A stretch of 6,895 nt of DNA. It comes from Alphaproteobacteria bacterium. Lineage in GTDB: Bacteria > Pseudomonadota > Alphaproteobacteria > Rhizobiales > Devosiaceae. The position numbers and the translations under genes were made by a program. Under the pieces are notes generated by a model. That model saw only the letters and a program-made list of their open reading frames with translations, was not told the origin of the DNA and did not search any database. This document shows positions 1-6,475 of the stretch, piece after piece. Location of the stretch: NCBI GenBank assembly GCA_018820005.1, contig JAHJOS010000001.1:1-6895 (forward strand). The letters run 5' to 3'. The first letter of the stretch is position 1; each line of letters begins with the position of its first letter.

Positions 1-1005
1 CGGTACACCGGCCCAGCGCCAGTTTTCAACTTCGGCCTTGAGTGCCACAAAGGTCTCTGTCCGGCTGCCTTTCTTTTCTTCGGGCAGTTCGTCCTGGTAG
101 CTGGCCACCGAGGTGGTTTCTGAGCTTACGCCCTTGTACTGACCGCGCACGGTATTCTTCGCGACGTCACCATTAGTGATCGGCTTGAGCGAGCGCAGCA
201 CCTTGAGTTTTTCATCGCGAAGGGCGTTCGCGTCATCGCTTGCAGGCGGCTCCATGGCCACCAGGCACAGCAGCTGCAGCATGTGGTTCTGGATCATGTC
301 GCGCAGCGCGCCGGACTCGTCGTAATAGCCGCGCGTGCCGGCGCCGACGCTCTCGGCCACGGTCAACTGCACATGATCGATGTGGGCGCTATTCCAGATC
401 GGCTCGAACAGCGTATTGGCAAAACGAAGCGCGAGCAGGTTCTGTACCGTCTCTTTGCCCAGATAGTGGTCGATGCGGTAGACCTGATCTTCCTTGAAGA
501 TCTTGGCAACGCCGTCGTTGATCTCGATCGAAGACGCCAGGTCGTGCCCCAGCGGCTTTTCGATCACAACGCGTGCATCGCGACGATAGAGCTTCTTTTT
601 CTGAAGATATTCCGCAATGGGCTCAAACAAATCTGGCGCCACGGCCAGGTAGAACGCACGCACGATCTTGGGGTCATCGCGCAGCGCCTTGCCAAGATCG
701 CCCGATCCTTCGGGGTTGCTAGCATCGACGGGTACGTAGGAAAATATCTTGATGAAGCGCTCGATCACGGCCTCGTCCTGATACTCCTTTTCAACAAACG
801 CCGTTATCGCGTCACGCGCCGCCTTCTGGAAATCTGCCGTGCTCAGTTTGGACCGCGAGGCGCCAATGATGCGGCTGCTCTCGTCGAACTGCCCGTCTTT
901 GAAGCGGTGATAGAGAGCCGGGATCAGCTTGCGCTTGGTCAGGTCGCCAGTGGCGCCGAACACCACATAGTCAAAGGGCTGGACGGGAATGATACGGCTG
1001 GACAC
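1..1005 (-). CDS. zwf: Glucose-6-phosphate 1-dehydrogenase, C-terminus cut by the window edge
   Basis: Cytoplasmic enzyme that oxidises glucose 6-phosphate to 6-phosphogluconolactone with NADP+ (or NAD+), the entry step of the oxidative pentose-phosphate and Entner-Doudoroff routes. The 335 visible codons carry the N-terminal dinucleotide-binding loop GATGDL (residues 17-22), the EKPLGHD segment (149-155), the family signature RIDHYLGKE (177-185) and QNH (239-241). By homology to the well-studied Leuconostoc enzyme, D179 and H241 should form the catalytic dyad and H180 should bind substrate phosphate. Family members are usually near 490 residues, so roughly a third lies beyond the left edge. 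The start is GTG at 1005-1003, chosen because it puts the nucleotide-binding strand at the usual distance from the N-terminus and has AGGGA 8 bases upstream. The gene begins 27 bases after the stop of the sugar kinase and is probably co-transcribed with it. Identity is very secure; cofactor preference cannot be read from the sequence. Confidence 0.97.
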   Translation of the reverse strand, partial: MSSRIIPVQPFDYVVFGATGDLTKRKLIPALYHRFKDGQFDESSRIIGASRSKLSTADFQKAARDAITAFVEKEYQDEAVIERFIKIFSYVPVDASNPEGSGDLGKALRDDPKIVRAFYLAVAPDLFEPIAEYLQKKKLYRRDARVVIEKPLGHDLASSIEINDGVAKIFKEDQVYRIDHYLGKETVQNLLALRFANTLFEPIWNSAHIDHVQLTVAESVGAGTRGYYDESGALRDMIQNHMLQLLCLVAMEPPASDDANALRDEKLKVLRSLKPITNGDVAKNTVRGQYKGVSSETTSVASYQDELPEEKKGSRTETFVALKAEVENWRWAGVP

Positions 1006-1032
1006 TGGGCAAGTCCCTGTTTGGAGCGGGGT

Positions 1033-1971
1033 TCAGGCGAAGAAATTCTGCTTGGCGAGGATCACCGCGCCATGCAGGGGTTCGTATTTGGGCAGGGCGA
1101 CAAAGTCACCATGATGCTGCTGCAGAATGGGGAACAAGCGTTCGCCAAAGCCACCGACAACGGCCATGACCTTGGCGCCATGCGCCTTGAACCAGCGGGC
1201 ATAGGTGTCGATGTAGCCCAGTTCGATGGCGAGCATCTTGTCGGCGACCGGGTCGCCCTTTTCGAGATATTCGATGAACAGCGGCATCAGCTTACCGAAC
1301 TCTGCCGGGGCGCGGCCGATCAGGGCATCATCGCAGCCTTCGCTGCCATCGTCGCTGAGGATGGTCAGATTGAGGCCCGTGGCAAACGCCCAGGCCATTA
1401 CGGCCTGGTTATTGCCGCCAAGCTTGGCGATCACGGCCTTGGTCAGCGGCGAGGCCTCGACCAGGCCGTCCTCGGCCTCGACGGAATAGCGCATCAGTTC
1501 GCGACCCAGGATGGCGCCGCTCATCTGGTCGCCGGTGGGGAAGCCCCAGCCGCCGGCCTGGTAGCGCTTGCCATCGACGATGGTCATGGCGGCCGAGCCG
1601 GTGCCCACGATGATGACGCCGCCCTCTTCGCCGCCGAGCGCGCCGGCATGGGCAATGTCGATATCGTCATAGACCTTGACCCCGGCGAAGGGCCAATCAC
1701 GGGCGGCAAAGGCGTCGCGGGCGGTATCCATGCGGCCGCCCGCCATGCCGAAACAGGCGTAGGTATTGGCGGTCTCGGCAAAATCCAGGCCGGCTGCCTT
1801 GAACACATCGCGCGTGCCGTCGGAAATGGCCTTGTAGGCGGGTTCACCGGCATCGATCTGCAGATTTGAGCGGCCGTTGCGCACCTCAGCGAGCGTTTTG
1901 AGATTCTCGTCGGCCAGACGAACGCGGCAATTGGTGCCACCGCCATCAACGCCAAGGTAGTATCTGGTCAC
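1033..1971 (-). CDS. BadF/BadG/BcrA/BcrD-family sugar kinase, probable (N-acetyl)glucosamine kinase
   Basis: A 312-residue ASKHA-fold kinase, the usual length for this family. Visible motifs in order are the phosphate-1 loop DGGGTN (9-14), GMAGG (75-79), an Asp pair D102-D103 before IDIAHAG where the catalytic base is expected, the phosphate-2 loop GTGS (123-126), GGWGFPTGD (140-148) and the adenosine motif VVGGFGE (271-277). In this family such proteins phosphorylate glucosamine or N-acetylglucosamine with ATP, though some act on other sugars or serve as ATPase activators. The substrate here is inferred from overall resemblance. There is no signal peptide, so it is cytoplasmic. The start is the GTG at 1971: it directly precedes the TRYYLGVDGGGTN strand and has GGAG 9 bases upstream. 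The frame stays open up to 2127, but that extension has no family-like sequence. zwf follows after 27 bases, which suggests a shared mRNA and a role in feeding hexose phosphates into central metabolism. Odd point: the usual DEGSG after GGWG reads DQMSG. Confidence 0.85.
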   Translation of the reverse strand: MTRYYLGVDGGGTNCRVRLADENLKTLAEVRNGRSNLQIDAGEPAYKAISDGTRDVFKAAGLDFAETANTYACFGMAGGRMDTARDAFAARDWPFAGVKVYDDIDIAHAGALGGEEGGVIIVGTGSAAMTIVDGKRYQAGGWGFPTGDQMSGAILGRELMRYSVEAEDGLVEASPLTKAVIAKLGGNNQAVMAWAFATGLNLTILSDDGSEGCDDALIGRAPAEFGKLMPLFIEYLEKGDPVADKMLAIELGYIDTYARWFKAHGAKVMAVVGGFGERLFPILQQHHGDFVALPKYEPLHGAVILAKQNFFA

Positions 1972-2055
1972 GCTCGGATTCTCCGGATGAGAAATGAGGA
2001 TTCTATGGGCTCGTTTCGCGGCGGACCATAGTGCGAAAGCTGCTAAGACGAAAGT

Positions 2056-2083
2056 AGGATAAGCCACAAAATATCGCTGCCAA
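2056..2083 (-). promoter_or_regulatory. Candidate sigma70-like promoter for kinase-zwf unit
   Basis: Reading the minus strand, TTGGCA (2083-2078, five of six matches to TTGACA) is followed after 16 bases by TATCCT (2061-2056, four of six matches to TATAAT). Transcription would begin near 2049, giving a leader of about 78 bases before the GTG at 1971. The position, directly upstream of the kinase, fits. It is a consensus match by eye only, and alphaproteobacterial promoters are often degenerate. Confidence 0.35.
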
Positions 2084-2090
2084 GCGGCAG
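2077..2090. promoter_or_regulatory. Perfect inverted repeat overlapping the candidate -35 box, possible operator
   Basis: CTGCC and GGCAG arms of five bases surround a four-base spacer AAGC. The repeat covers the TTGGCA box of the leftward promoter candidate, where a bound repressor would block RNA polymerase. No regulator gene is nearby to suggest which protein might bind. A five-base repeat can easily occur by chance in GC-rich DNA. Confidence 0.2.
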
Positions 2091-2179
2091 GTTTGCATGG
2101 CTTGCCTGCATGCGGCACAACAGGCACACGGCAGGGACGGCGGCCCCTGTCATGCGTCCAATCGGAGAGGAATCAGATT

Positions 2180-2716
2180 ATGACACGACACGTGCTGGTG
2201 CTGGGTGGTGCCCGTTCAGGCAAGACGGCCTTTGCTGAAAATCTGGCGCTGCGCAGCGGCGACAGGCCGGCCTATCTGGCCACCGCCGAGGCGCTCGATG
2301 CAGAGATGCGCGAGCGCGTCGCCAGCCACAAGGCGGGCCGGGCCGGGCGTTTTACCACCATCGAGGAGCCGCTGGAGCTGTCCCGCGCCCTGCTGCGAGC
2401 CGCGCCACACCATGATGTGATCCTGGTTGATTGCCTGACGCTGTGGATCACCAACCTGCTGATTGGCAATCACGATGTGGCCGACCATGTCGAGACACTG
2501 GGCGCCACGCTGGGCGAAATCAAGGATTGCCGCATCATTCTGGTCAGCAATGAGGTGGGCCTGGGCATCGTGCCCGACAATGCCATGGCCCGCACCTTCC
2601 GGGACCTCGCCGGCAGCGCGCATCAGCGCCTCGCCGAACTGTGCGACGATGTCTATTTTGTCGTCGCCGGCCTGCCCATGACGCTCAAGGGCGAACGGCG
2701 TCTTCACCAGGCCTGA
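2180..2716 (+). CDS. cobU: Adenosylcobinamide kinase / adenosylcobinamide-phosphate guanylyltransferase
   Basis: Bifunctional cytoplasmic enzyme (CobU, called CobP in the aerobic pathway) that phosphorylates the aminopropanol arm of adenosylcobinamide and then transfers GMP to give adenosyl-GDP-cobinamide, the substrate for cobalamin synthase CobS. The 178-residue length matches the family. It carries a P-loop GGARSGKT (9-16), the helix RVASHKAGR with H50 at the place of the histidine that takes the GMP in characterised CobU, TTIEEP (59-64), VDCLTLWITNLL (83-94), VSNEVGLGIVP (122-132) and the C-terminal AGLPMTLK (163-170). The ATG at 2180 is chosen over the in-frame ATG at 2093 because the P-loop strand begins directly after it and GGAGAGG (2164-2170) lies 9 bases upstream. 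It is transcribed toward cbiB, with 24 bases between the two stops. It acts directly after CbiB but is not in the same operon. F58 stands where many relatives have Trp. Confidence 0.97.
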   Translation: MTRHVLVLGGARSGKTAFAENLALRSGDRPAYLATAEALDAEMRERVASHKAGRAGRFTTIEEPLELSRALLRAAPHHDVILVDCLTLWITNLLIGNHDVADHVETLGATLGEIKDCRIILVSNEVGLGIVPDNAMARTFRDLAGSAHQRLAELCDDVYFVVAGLPMTLKGERRLHQA

Positions 2717-2740
2717 TCTGGGTGACCATCACGAGGCCCC

Positions 2741-3709
2741 TCAGTAACCGGCGCGCCACAGCAGGAGCCCCAGCACCGCGCTGAGGCCGAGCAGCACATT
2801 GAGGGTCGACCGATACAACACCAGCGCGCGCAGAATGTCGCTACCAGCCAGCGCGGATTTGCCGTCGCCAAAGCTGGGCAGGTCGACCATTTCGCCGGCA
2901 TAGCTGCGCGGCCCGCCCAGGCGAAAGCCCAGCGCCCCGGCAAAGCTGGCTTCCGGCCAGCCCGAATTGGGCGAGGCATGTTTGCGCGCATCGCGGCGGG
3001 CCATGGCCCAGGCGCCCGAGGGGCTGGCATAGGGGGTGATGAAACAGGCCGCTGTGATCAGCACGGCGCTCAGCCGCGCCGGGACCCAGTTCGCGAGATC
3101 ATCGAGCTTTGCCGCCGCCCAGCCATAATCGGTGTAGCGTTCATTGCGGTGGCCAATCATGGAATCGGCGGTGTTGATGGCCTTGTAGAGCGCGATGCCC
3201 GGCAGGCCGAAGACCACCAGCCAGAACCAGGGCGCGACGATGCCGTCGCAGGTACTTTCGGCCAGGGTCTCGATCGCCGCGCGGGAGACGCCGGCTTCGT
3301 CGAGCGCCTGCGTATCGCGCCCCACGATATGGCTCACCGCCTCGCGCCCGGCGTCCAGCGAGGTCCGCAGAGCCAGCGCCACCGCCTGCACGGCGCGACC
3401 CAGTTCCTTTTGCGCCAGGAAGGGCGTCGCCAGCAGGATTTCAAAGACAATCCCGCCCGGAAAGGCCCGCATTGCCTGCTGCACCATGATGCTCACCACC
3501 AGCACCAGCGCCAGCAGCAGGCCATGGGCGACAATGCCGGCATCGCGCCGCTGCCGCGCCGTGCGGGTCGGCGTGTTGAGGCGGGTTTCGAGATAGTCGA
3601 TCACCCTGCCGAACCACATCACCGGATGGCCAATGGCCGCCACCAGCCGGGGCGAATAGCCCAGCCAACGTTCGAGCAGCAGGGCGAAAGGCGCAATCAG
3701 CGCGGTCAT
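2741..3709 (-). CDS. cbiB: Adenosylcobinamide-phosphate synthase, membrane protein
   Basis: CbiB (CobD in aerobic-pathway naming) joins the aminopropanol arm, or its phosphate, to the f side chain of adenosylcobyric acid to make adenosylcobinamide (phosphate). The 322-residue protein is of family length and hydrophobic. Likely membrane segments lie near 4-26, 60-80, 85-100, 157-178, 212-226 and 296-317. Conserved stretches are GHPVMWFGRVI (27-37), VGRDT (129-133), ESTCDGIVAPWFW (151-163), YKAINTADSMIGH (175-187), KLDDLANWVPAR (201-212) and SPNSGWPEA (246-254). The ATG at 3709-3707 overlaps the cobQ stop in an ATGA arrangement, with TGAGG 8 bases upstream. This points to translational coupling with cobQ, whose product makes the cobyric acid that CbiB uses. 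It is the last gene of the visible cob operon and runs into convergent cobU. Identification is secure. Confidence 0.96.
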   Translation of the reverse strand: MTALIAPFALLLERWLGYSPRLVAAIGHPVMWFGRVIDYLETRLNTPTRTARQRRDAGIVAHGLLLALVLVVSIMVQQAMRAFPGGIVFEILLATPFLAQKELGRAVQAVALALRTSLDAGREAVSHIVGRDTQALDEAGVSRAAIETLAESTCDGIVAPWFWLVVFGLPGIALYKAINTADSMIGHRNERYTDYGWAAAKLDDLANWVPARLSAVLITAACFITPYASPSGAWAMARRDARKHASPNSGWPEASFAGALGFRLGGPRSYAGEMVDLPSFGDGKSALAGSDILRALVLYRSTLNVLLGLSAVLGLLLWRAGY

Positions 3710-5172
3710 GGGTTTAGCCTCACCGGTTCGGCGAGCCCGAGCAGGGCTTCGATATCAAGATGAGCCTCAAGATGGGCGGCCAATCCATCCAGCGTCGCCT
3801 CGATGCCGGCCTCATAGGCCAGATCGGGGCTGGCGACATTGCCCAGCAAGGCGCGGCGGAAGCCGTCGGCGGCGAACAGCCCGTGCAGATAGGTGCCCGC
3901 CGCCCGTCCATTGGCGCTGATGGCCCCCTCGTCCGTCTCCCCGACCCGCGCAAAGGGCCGCTGGCGATCCGGTCCCTCGGTCACGCCCATATGCATGTGA
4001 TAGCCGCTGATCGCGGTGCCCGTCGCAGCATGGGTCGCCGCTTCCACCCGCAATTGCTTGACCGGGGTCAGTACTGTGTCGACATCGAGCAGGCCAAGGC
4101 CCTCCGACACGCCCGGCGCGCCCTCTATGCCTTCCGGGTCGGCAATGGTCTTGCCCAGCATCTGGTAGCCACCACAGATGCCGAGCACCTGCCCACCGGC
4201 GCGGTGATGGGCGGCGATATCGATATCCCAGCCATTGGCGCGCAGCGCGGCGAGGTCACCGCGCGTCGCCTTGGAGCCCGGCAGGATGATGAGACCGGCA
4301 TTGCGCGGCAGCGCCTCGCCGGGCGCCACCAGCACCACCGTAACGCCCGGTTCGGCGCGCAGCGGATCGAGATCGTCGAAATTGGCAATGCGCGGCAACT
4401 GCGGCACAGCAATGACATAACCACCGTCCTGGGTGCCGATACTGCCATTGAGCCCCAGCACATCCTCGGCCGGCAGGCGCGCCGCATCGGCAAACCACGG
4501 CACCGGCCCCAGGCACGGCACGCCGGTGCGTTGCGCCAGAAAGGCAATGCCATCGGCAAACAGCGTCGGATCGCCTTGGAACTTGTTGATCAGGCTCGCG
4601 CGGATCAGCGCGGCATCGGCCGGGTCGATCACAGCAAAGGTGCCGACAATGGACGCAATCACCCCGCCACGCTCGATATCGCCGACCAGCACCACCGGCA
4701 CATGGGCCGCCTGGGCAAAGCCGAAATTGGCAATGTCATTGGCGCGCAGATTGACCTCGGAGGCGCTCCCCGCGCCCTCGACCAGCACGACATCGACCTC
4801 ATCCGCCAGTTCATGAAACGCCGCCAGCACCTCAGGCATCAGTTGCCCGCGCTCGGCCCAATAGCTGCGCGCACTCATCGAAGCACGGCGTTGGCCGCGC
4901 ACCACCACTTGCGAGCCGGTCTCCAGCTCCGGCTTGAGCAGCACCGGGTTCATCGCCGTCACCGGTGCGCGCCGGGCGGCACGCGCCTGCAGTGCCTGGG
5001 CCCGGCCGATCTCGCCGCCATCTTCTGTCACGGCGGCATTGTTGCTCATGTTCTGCGGCTTGAACGGCGCGACGCGCAGGCCACGATTGGCCAGCGCCCG
5101 GCACAGCCCCGCCACCAGCAGGGATTTGCCGACGTCCGAGCCGGTTCCCATGAACATCAAGGCGCGCGTCAT
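3706..5172 (-). CDS. cobQ: Cobyric acid synthase (glutamine-hydrolysing)
   Basis: CobQ (CbiP) uses ATP and glutamine to amidate side chains b, d, e and g of adenosylcobyrinic acid a,c-diamide, giving adenosylcobyric acid. The 488-residue protein has the standard two-domain build. The N-terminal synthetase domain has the P-loop-like GTGSDVGKS (9-17), FKPQNMSNN (37-45), LVEGAGSASEVNL (130-142) and VGDIERGGV (163-171). The C-terminal class I glutamine amidotransferase domain has LPGSKATRGDL (297-307), LGICGGYQMLG (330-340) with nucleophile C333, and GTYLHGLF (426-433) with H430 as the expected catalytic base. The ATG at 5172 is preferred over the in-frame ATG at 5190: MTRALMFMGTGSDVGKS is the usual family N-terminus, and the earlier codon lies inside the cobB stop region. 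No strong Shine-Dalgarno is present, only AGCAGG very close to the start, so ribosomes probably arrive from cobB, which ends 7 bases before. The gene overlaps cbiB by four bases. Confidence 0.97.
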   Translation of the reverse strand: MTRALMFMGTGSDVGKSLLVAGLCRALANRGLRVAPFKPQNMSNNAAVTEDGGEIGRAQALQARAARRAPVTAMNPVLLKPELETGSQVVVRGQRRASMSARSYWAERGQLMPEVLAAFHELADEVDVVLVEGAGSASEVNLRANDIANFGFAQAAHVPVVLVGDIERGGVIASIVGTFAVIDPADAALIRASLINKFQGDPTLFADGIAFLAQRTGVPCLGPVPWFADAARLPAEDVLGLNGSIGTQDGGYVIAVPQLPRIANFDDLDPLRAEPGVTVVLVAPGEALPRNAGLIILPGSKATRGDLAALRANGWDIDIAAHHRAGGQVLGICGGYQMLGKTIADPEGIEGAPGVSEGLGLLDVDTVLTPVKQLRVEAATHAATGTAISGYHMHMGVTEGPDRQRPFARVGETDEGAISANGRAAGTYLHGLFAADGFRRALLGNVASPDLAYEAGIEATLDGLAAHLEAHLDIEALLGLAEPVRLNP

Positions 5173-5179
5173 GGCCTGC

Positions 5180-6475
5180 TTATGCCGCATCGATCACATG
5201 GGCGTAAGACCCCATGACCCGCCCGATCACCGCGCCCATGTCCGGCAGCGGCTCGCCGCGCGCATCCGTCGCCGCAAACAAGGGTTCGAGCCGGCTCTGC
5301 CGCGCCGAGGAATAGTGGAACTCATGGCCATTGAGCCGCGCTGGCCAGGGCAGATCGCCCGCCTGCAGCAGCCGACGATAGCCGAGCACGCGCTTGGGCC
5401 GGTCGATTCGGGTGGTCACCGGCAAGAGTCCGCTCATGGCGTGGCTCTCGCCAGCCTTGTCGACCAGCGCATCGCCGAGCACCATGAAGCCCCCGCATTC
5501 GCCATAGATCAGCGCGCCGCGATCCCGCGCCGCCACCAGCCCGGCCTTGAAGCCCATGGCATTGGCCAGCGTCGCGCCATGCAGTTCGGGATAGCCGCCG
5601 GGCAGGAAAACAGCGTCGGCGCTGGCGTCGGGCGCTTCGTCGCGCAGCGGCGAAAACGGTGTTACCTGCGCCCCCATGGCGCGCCAGCCATCGAGCAGAT
5701 GCGGATAGGCAAAGGCAAAGGCATCGTCGCGGGCGATGGCGATGTGCTGGCCCAGCGGCGCCAGTGGCGCTGGCCCTTCCGCGCTTTCGCCCAGCGGCAT
5801 GGCTAAGGCCTGCAGCCCCTCAAGGTCGATGAAATCGCCCATGGCTCTGGCGGCCTGTTCCAGAAAAGCCTCGAAAGCGCCCACTTCGCCCGGCAGCACC
5901 AGACCTAGATGGCGCTCCGGCACCACAAGGCCCGCATTACGCGGAATGGCGCCGAGGCAGGCAATGCCCGTCGCCGCCAGCGCCTCGACCAGCATGCGCT
6001 CATGCCTGGCCGAGGCCACGCGGTTGAGAATGACGCCTGCGACGCGCACGCCCTTGCTCCAATGGGCAAAGCCAGCCACTAGCGGCGCGATGGACTGGCT
6101 CTGCCGGTCGGCATCGACCACCAGCACCACGGGCAGGCCCAGCAGTTCAGCAAGGTCAGCGGTCGAGCCCTGTCCGTCCGCCGCGCCGTCGAACAGGCCC
6201 ATCACGCCCTCGATCAGCAGCAGGTCGGCCCCGGTGGCCTGGGTGGCGGCCAGTTGGTGCAGCCGTGCCGGCTGCATCGACCAGGGGTCGAGATTGACCG
6301 CCTCGCGCATTGCCGCACGCCCCAGAAACGCCGGGTCGATATAGTCCGGCCCGGTCTTGGCCGGCGCCACCTCCACGCCACGCCGCCGCAGGGCGGCCAG
6401 CAGGCCCAGCGTGATGACGGTCTTGCCCGAGCCCGAGCGCGGTGCGCCGATGACGAGGCCCTTAGCCAAAGACAT
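5180..6475 (-). CDS. cobB: Hydrogenobyrinic/cobyrinic acid a,c-diamide synthase
   Basis: CobB (CbiA) amidates the a and c acetate side chains of the corrin ring using ATP and glutamine. In an alphaproteobacterium the substrate is probably hydrogenobyrinic acid of the aerobic pathway, an inference from lineage. The 431-residue protein has an N-terminal P-loop GAPRSGSGKT (10-19), KTGPDYIDP (40-48), LIEGVMGLFDG (87-97), VLVVDADRQSQS (117-128) and ILNRVAS (149-155). The C-terminal amidotransferase domain has LPGGYPE (291-297), YGECGGFMVLG (324-334) with nucleophile C327, GHEFHYS (383-389) and GSYAH (422-426) with the expected catalytic H426. The ATG at 6475 places the P-loop at the usual distance from the N-terminus and overlaps the cobA end by 14 bases. 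GGGAG lies only one base before this ATG but seven before the in-frame TTG of codon 3, so initiation at that TTG is possible. cobQ follows after 7 bases. Confidence 0.96.
   Translation of the reverse strand: MSLAKGLVIGAPRSGSGKTVITLGLLAALRRRGVEVAPAKTGPDYIDPAFLGRAAMREAVNLDPWSMQPARLHQLAATQATGADLLLIEGVMGLFDGAADGQGSTADLAELLGLPVVLVVDADRQSQSIAPLVAGFAHWSKGVRVAGVILNRVASARHERMLVEALAATGIACLGAIPRNAGLVVPERHLGLVLPGEVGAFEAFLEQAARAMGDFIDLEGLQALAMPLGESAEGPAPLAPLGQHIAIARDDAFAFAYPHLLDGWRAMGAQVTPFSPLRDEAPDASADAVFLPGGYPELHGATLANAMGFKAGLVAARDRGALIYGECGGFMVLGDALVDKAGESHAMSGLLPVTTRIDRPKRVLGYRRLLQAGDLPWPARLNGHEFHYSSARQSRLEPLFAATDARGEPLPDMGAVIGRVMGSYAHVIDAA

Larger units (their letters stand above)
1972..2179. other. 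Divergent intergenic region between sugar kinase and cobU
   Basis: A 208-base spacer, the only sizeable non-coding stretch in the window. It must hold the promoters for the leftward kinase-zwf unit and for rightward cobU. A leftward promoter candidate and an overlapping inverted repeat are listed separately. Two further small inverted repeats are seen: GCATG (2095-2099) with CATGC (2109-2113), and CAGGG (2132-2136) with CCCTG (2145-2149). Both are short enough to arise by chance. No rightward promoter with good -35 and -10 boxes was found, nor any B12-box (GCCACTG-like) or other cobalamin riboswitch core. Confidence 0.6.

Noticed and set aside
283..1869. A 528-codon plus-strand open frame spanning the antisense of zwf and the sugar kinase
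   Set aside because: Its codons lie exactly in register with the minus-strand codons of both genes. Stops there would need TTA, CTA or TCA sense codons, which are rare in this GC-rich DNA. The product shows no recognisable domain, while the minus strand carries clear enzyme motifs.
1972..2127. A 52-codon N-terminal extension of the sugar kinase with a hydrophobic stretch, possibly a signal peptide
   Set aside because: The phosphate-1 loop would sit about 60 residues from the N-terminus, unlike the family. A GTG with GGAG at good spacing lies directly before the core, and the extension covers the promoter candidate.
2132..2149. The CAGGG/CCCTG hairpin ahead of cobU as a terminator or riboswitch expression platform
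   Set aside because: The stem is only five pairs with an eight-base loop and no following T-run. No aptamer-like structure was recognised upstream.
2093..2179. A 29-codon N-terminal extension of cobU from the ATG at 2093
   Set aside because: The family starts just before the P-loop, and the ATG at 2180 has a strong GGAGAGG site. The extra residues look like translated leader.
2216..2707. A 163-codon minus-strand open frame opposite cobU
   Set aside because: It is a register-matched shadow of cobU, which has all family motifs and a good ribosome binding site.
2978..3763. A 261-codon plus-strand open frame opposite cbiB
   Set aside because: It is in codon register with cbiB and has low-complexity basic composition and no motif, so it is a shadow frame.
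3760..5217. A 485-codon plus-strand open frame opposite cobQ
   Set aside because: It is a register-matched shadow of cobQ. The translation is rich in His, Arg and Gln with no domain, whereas cobQ has both catalytic domains intact.
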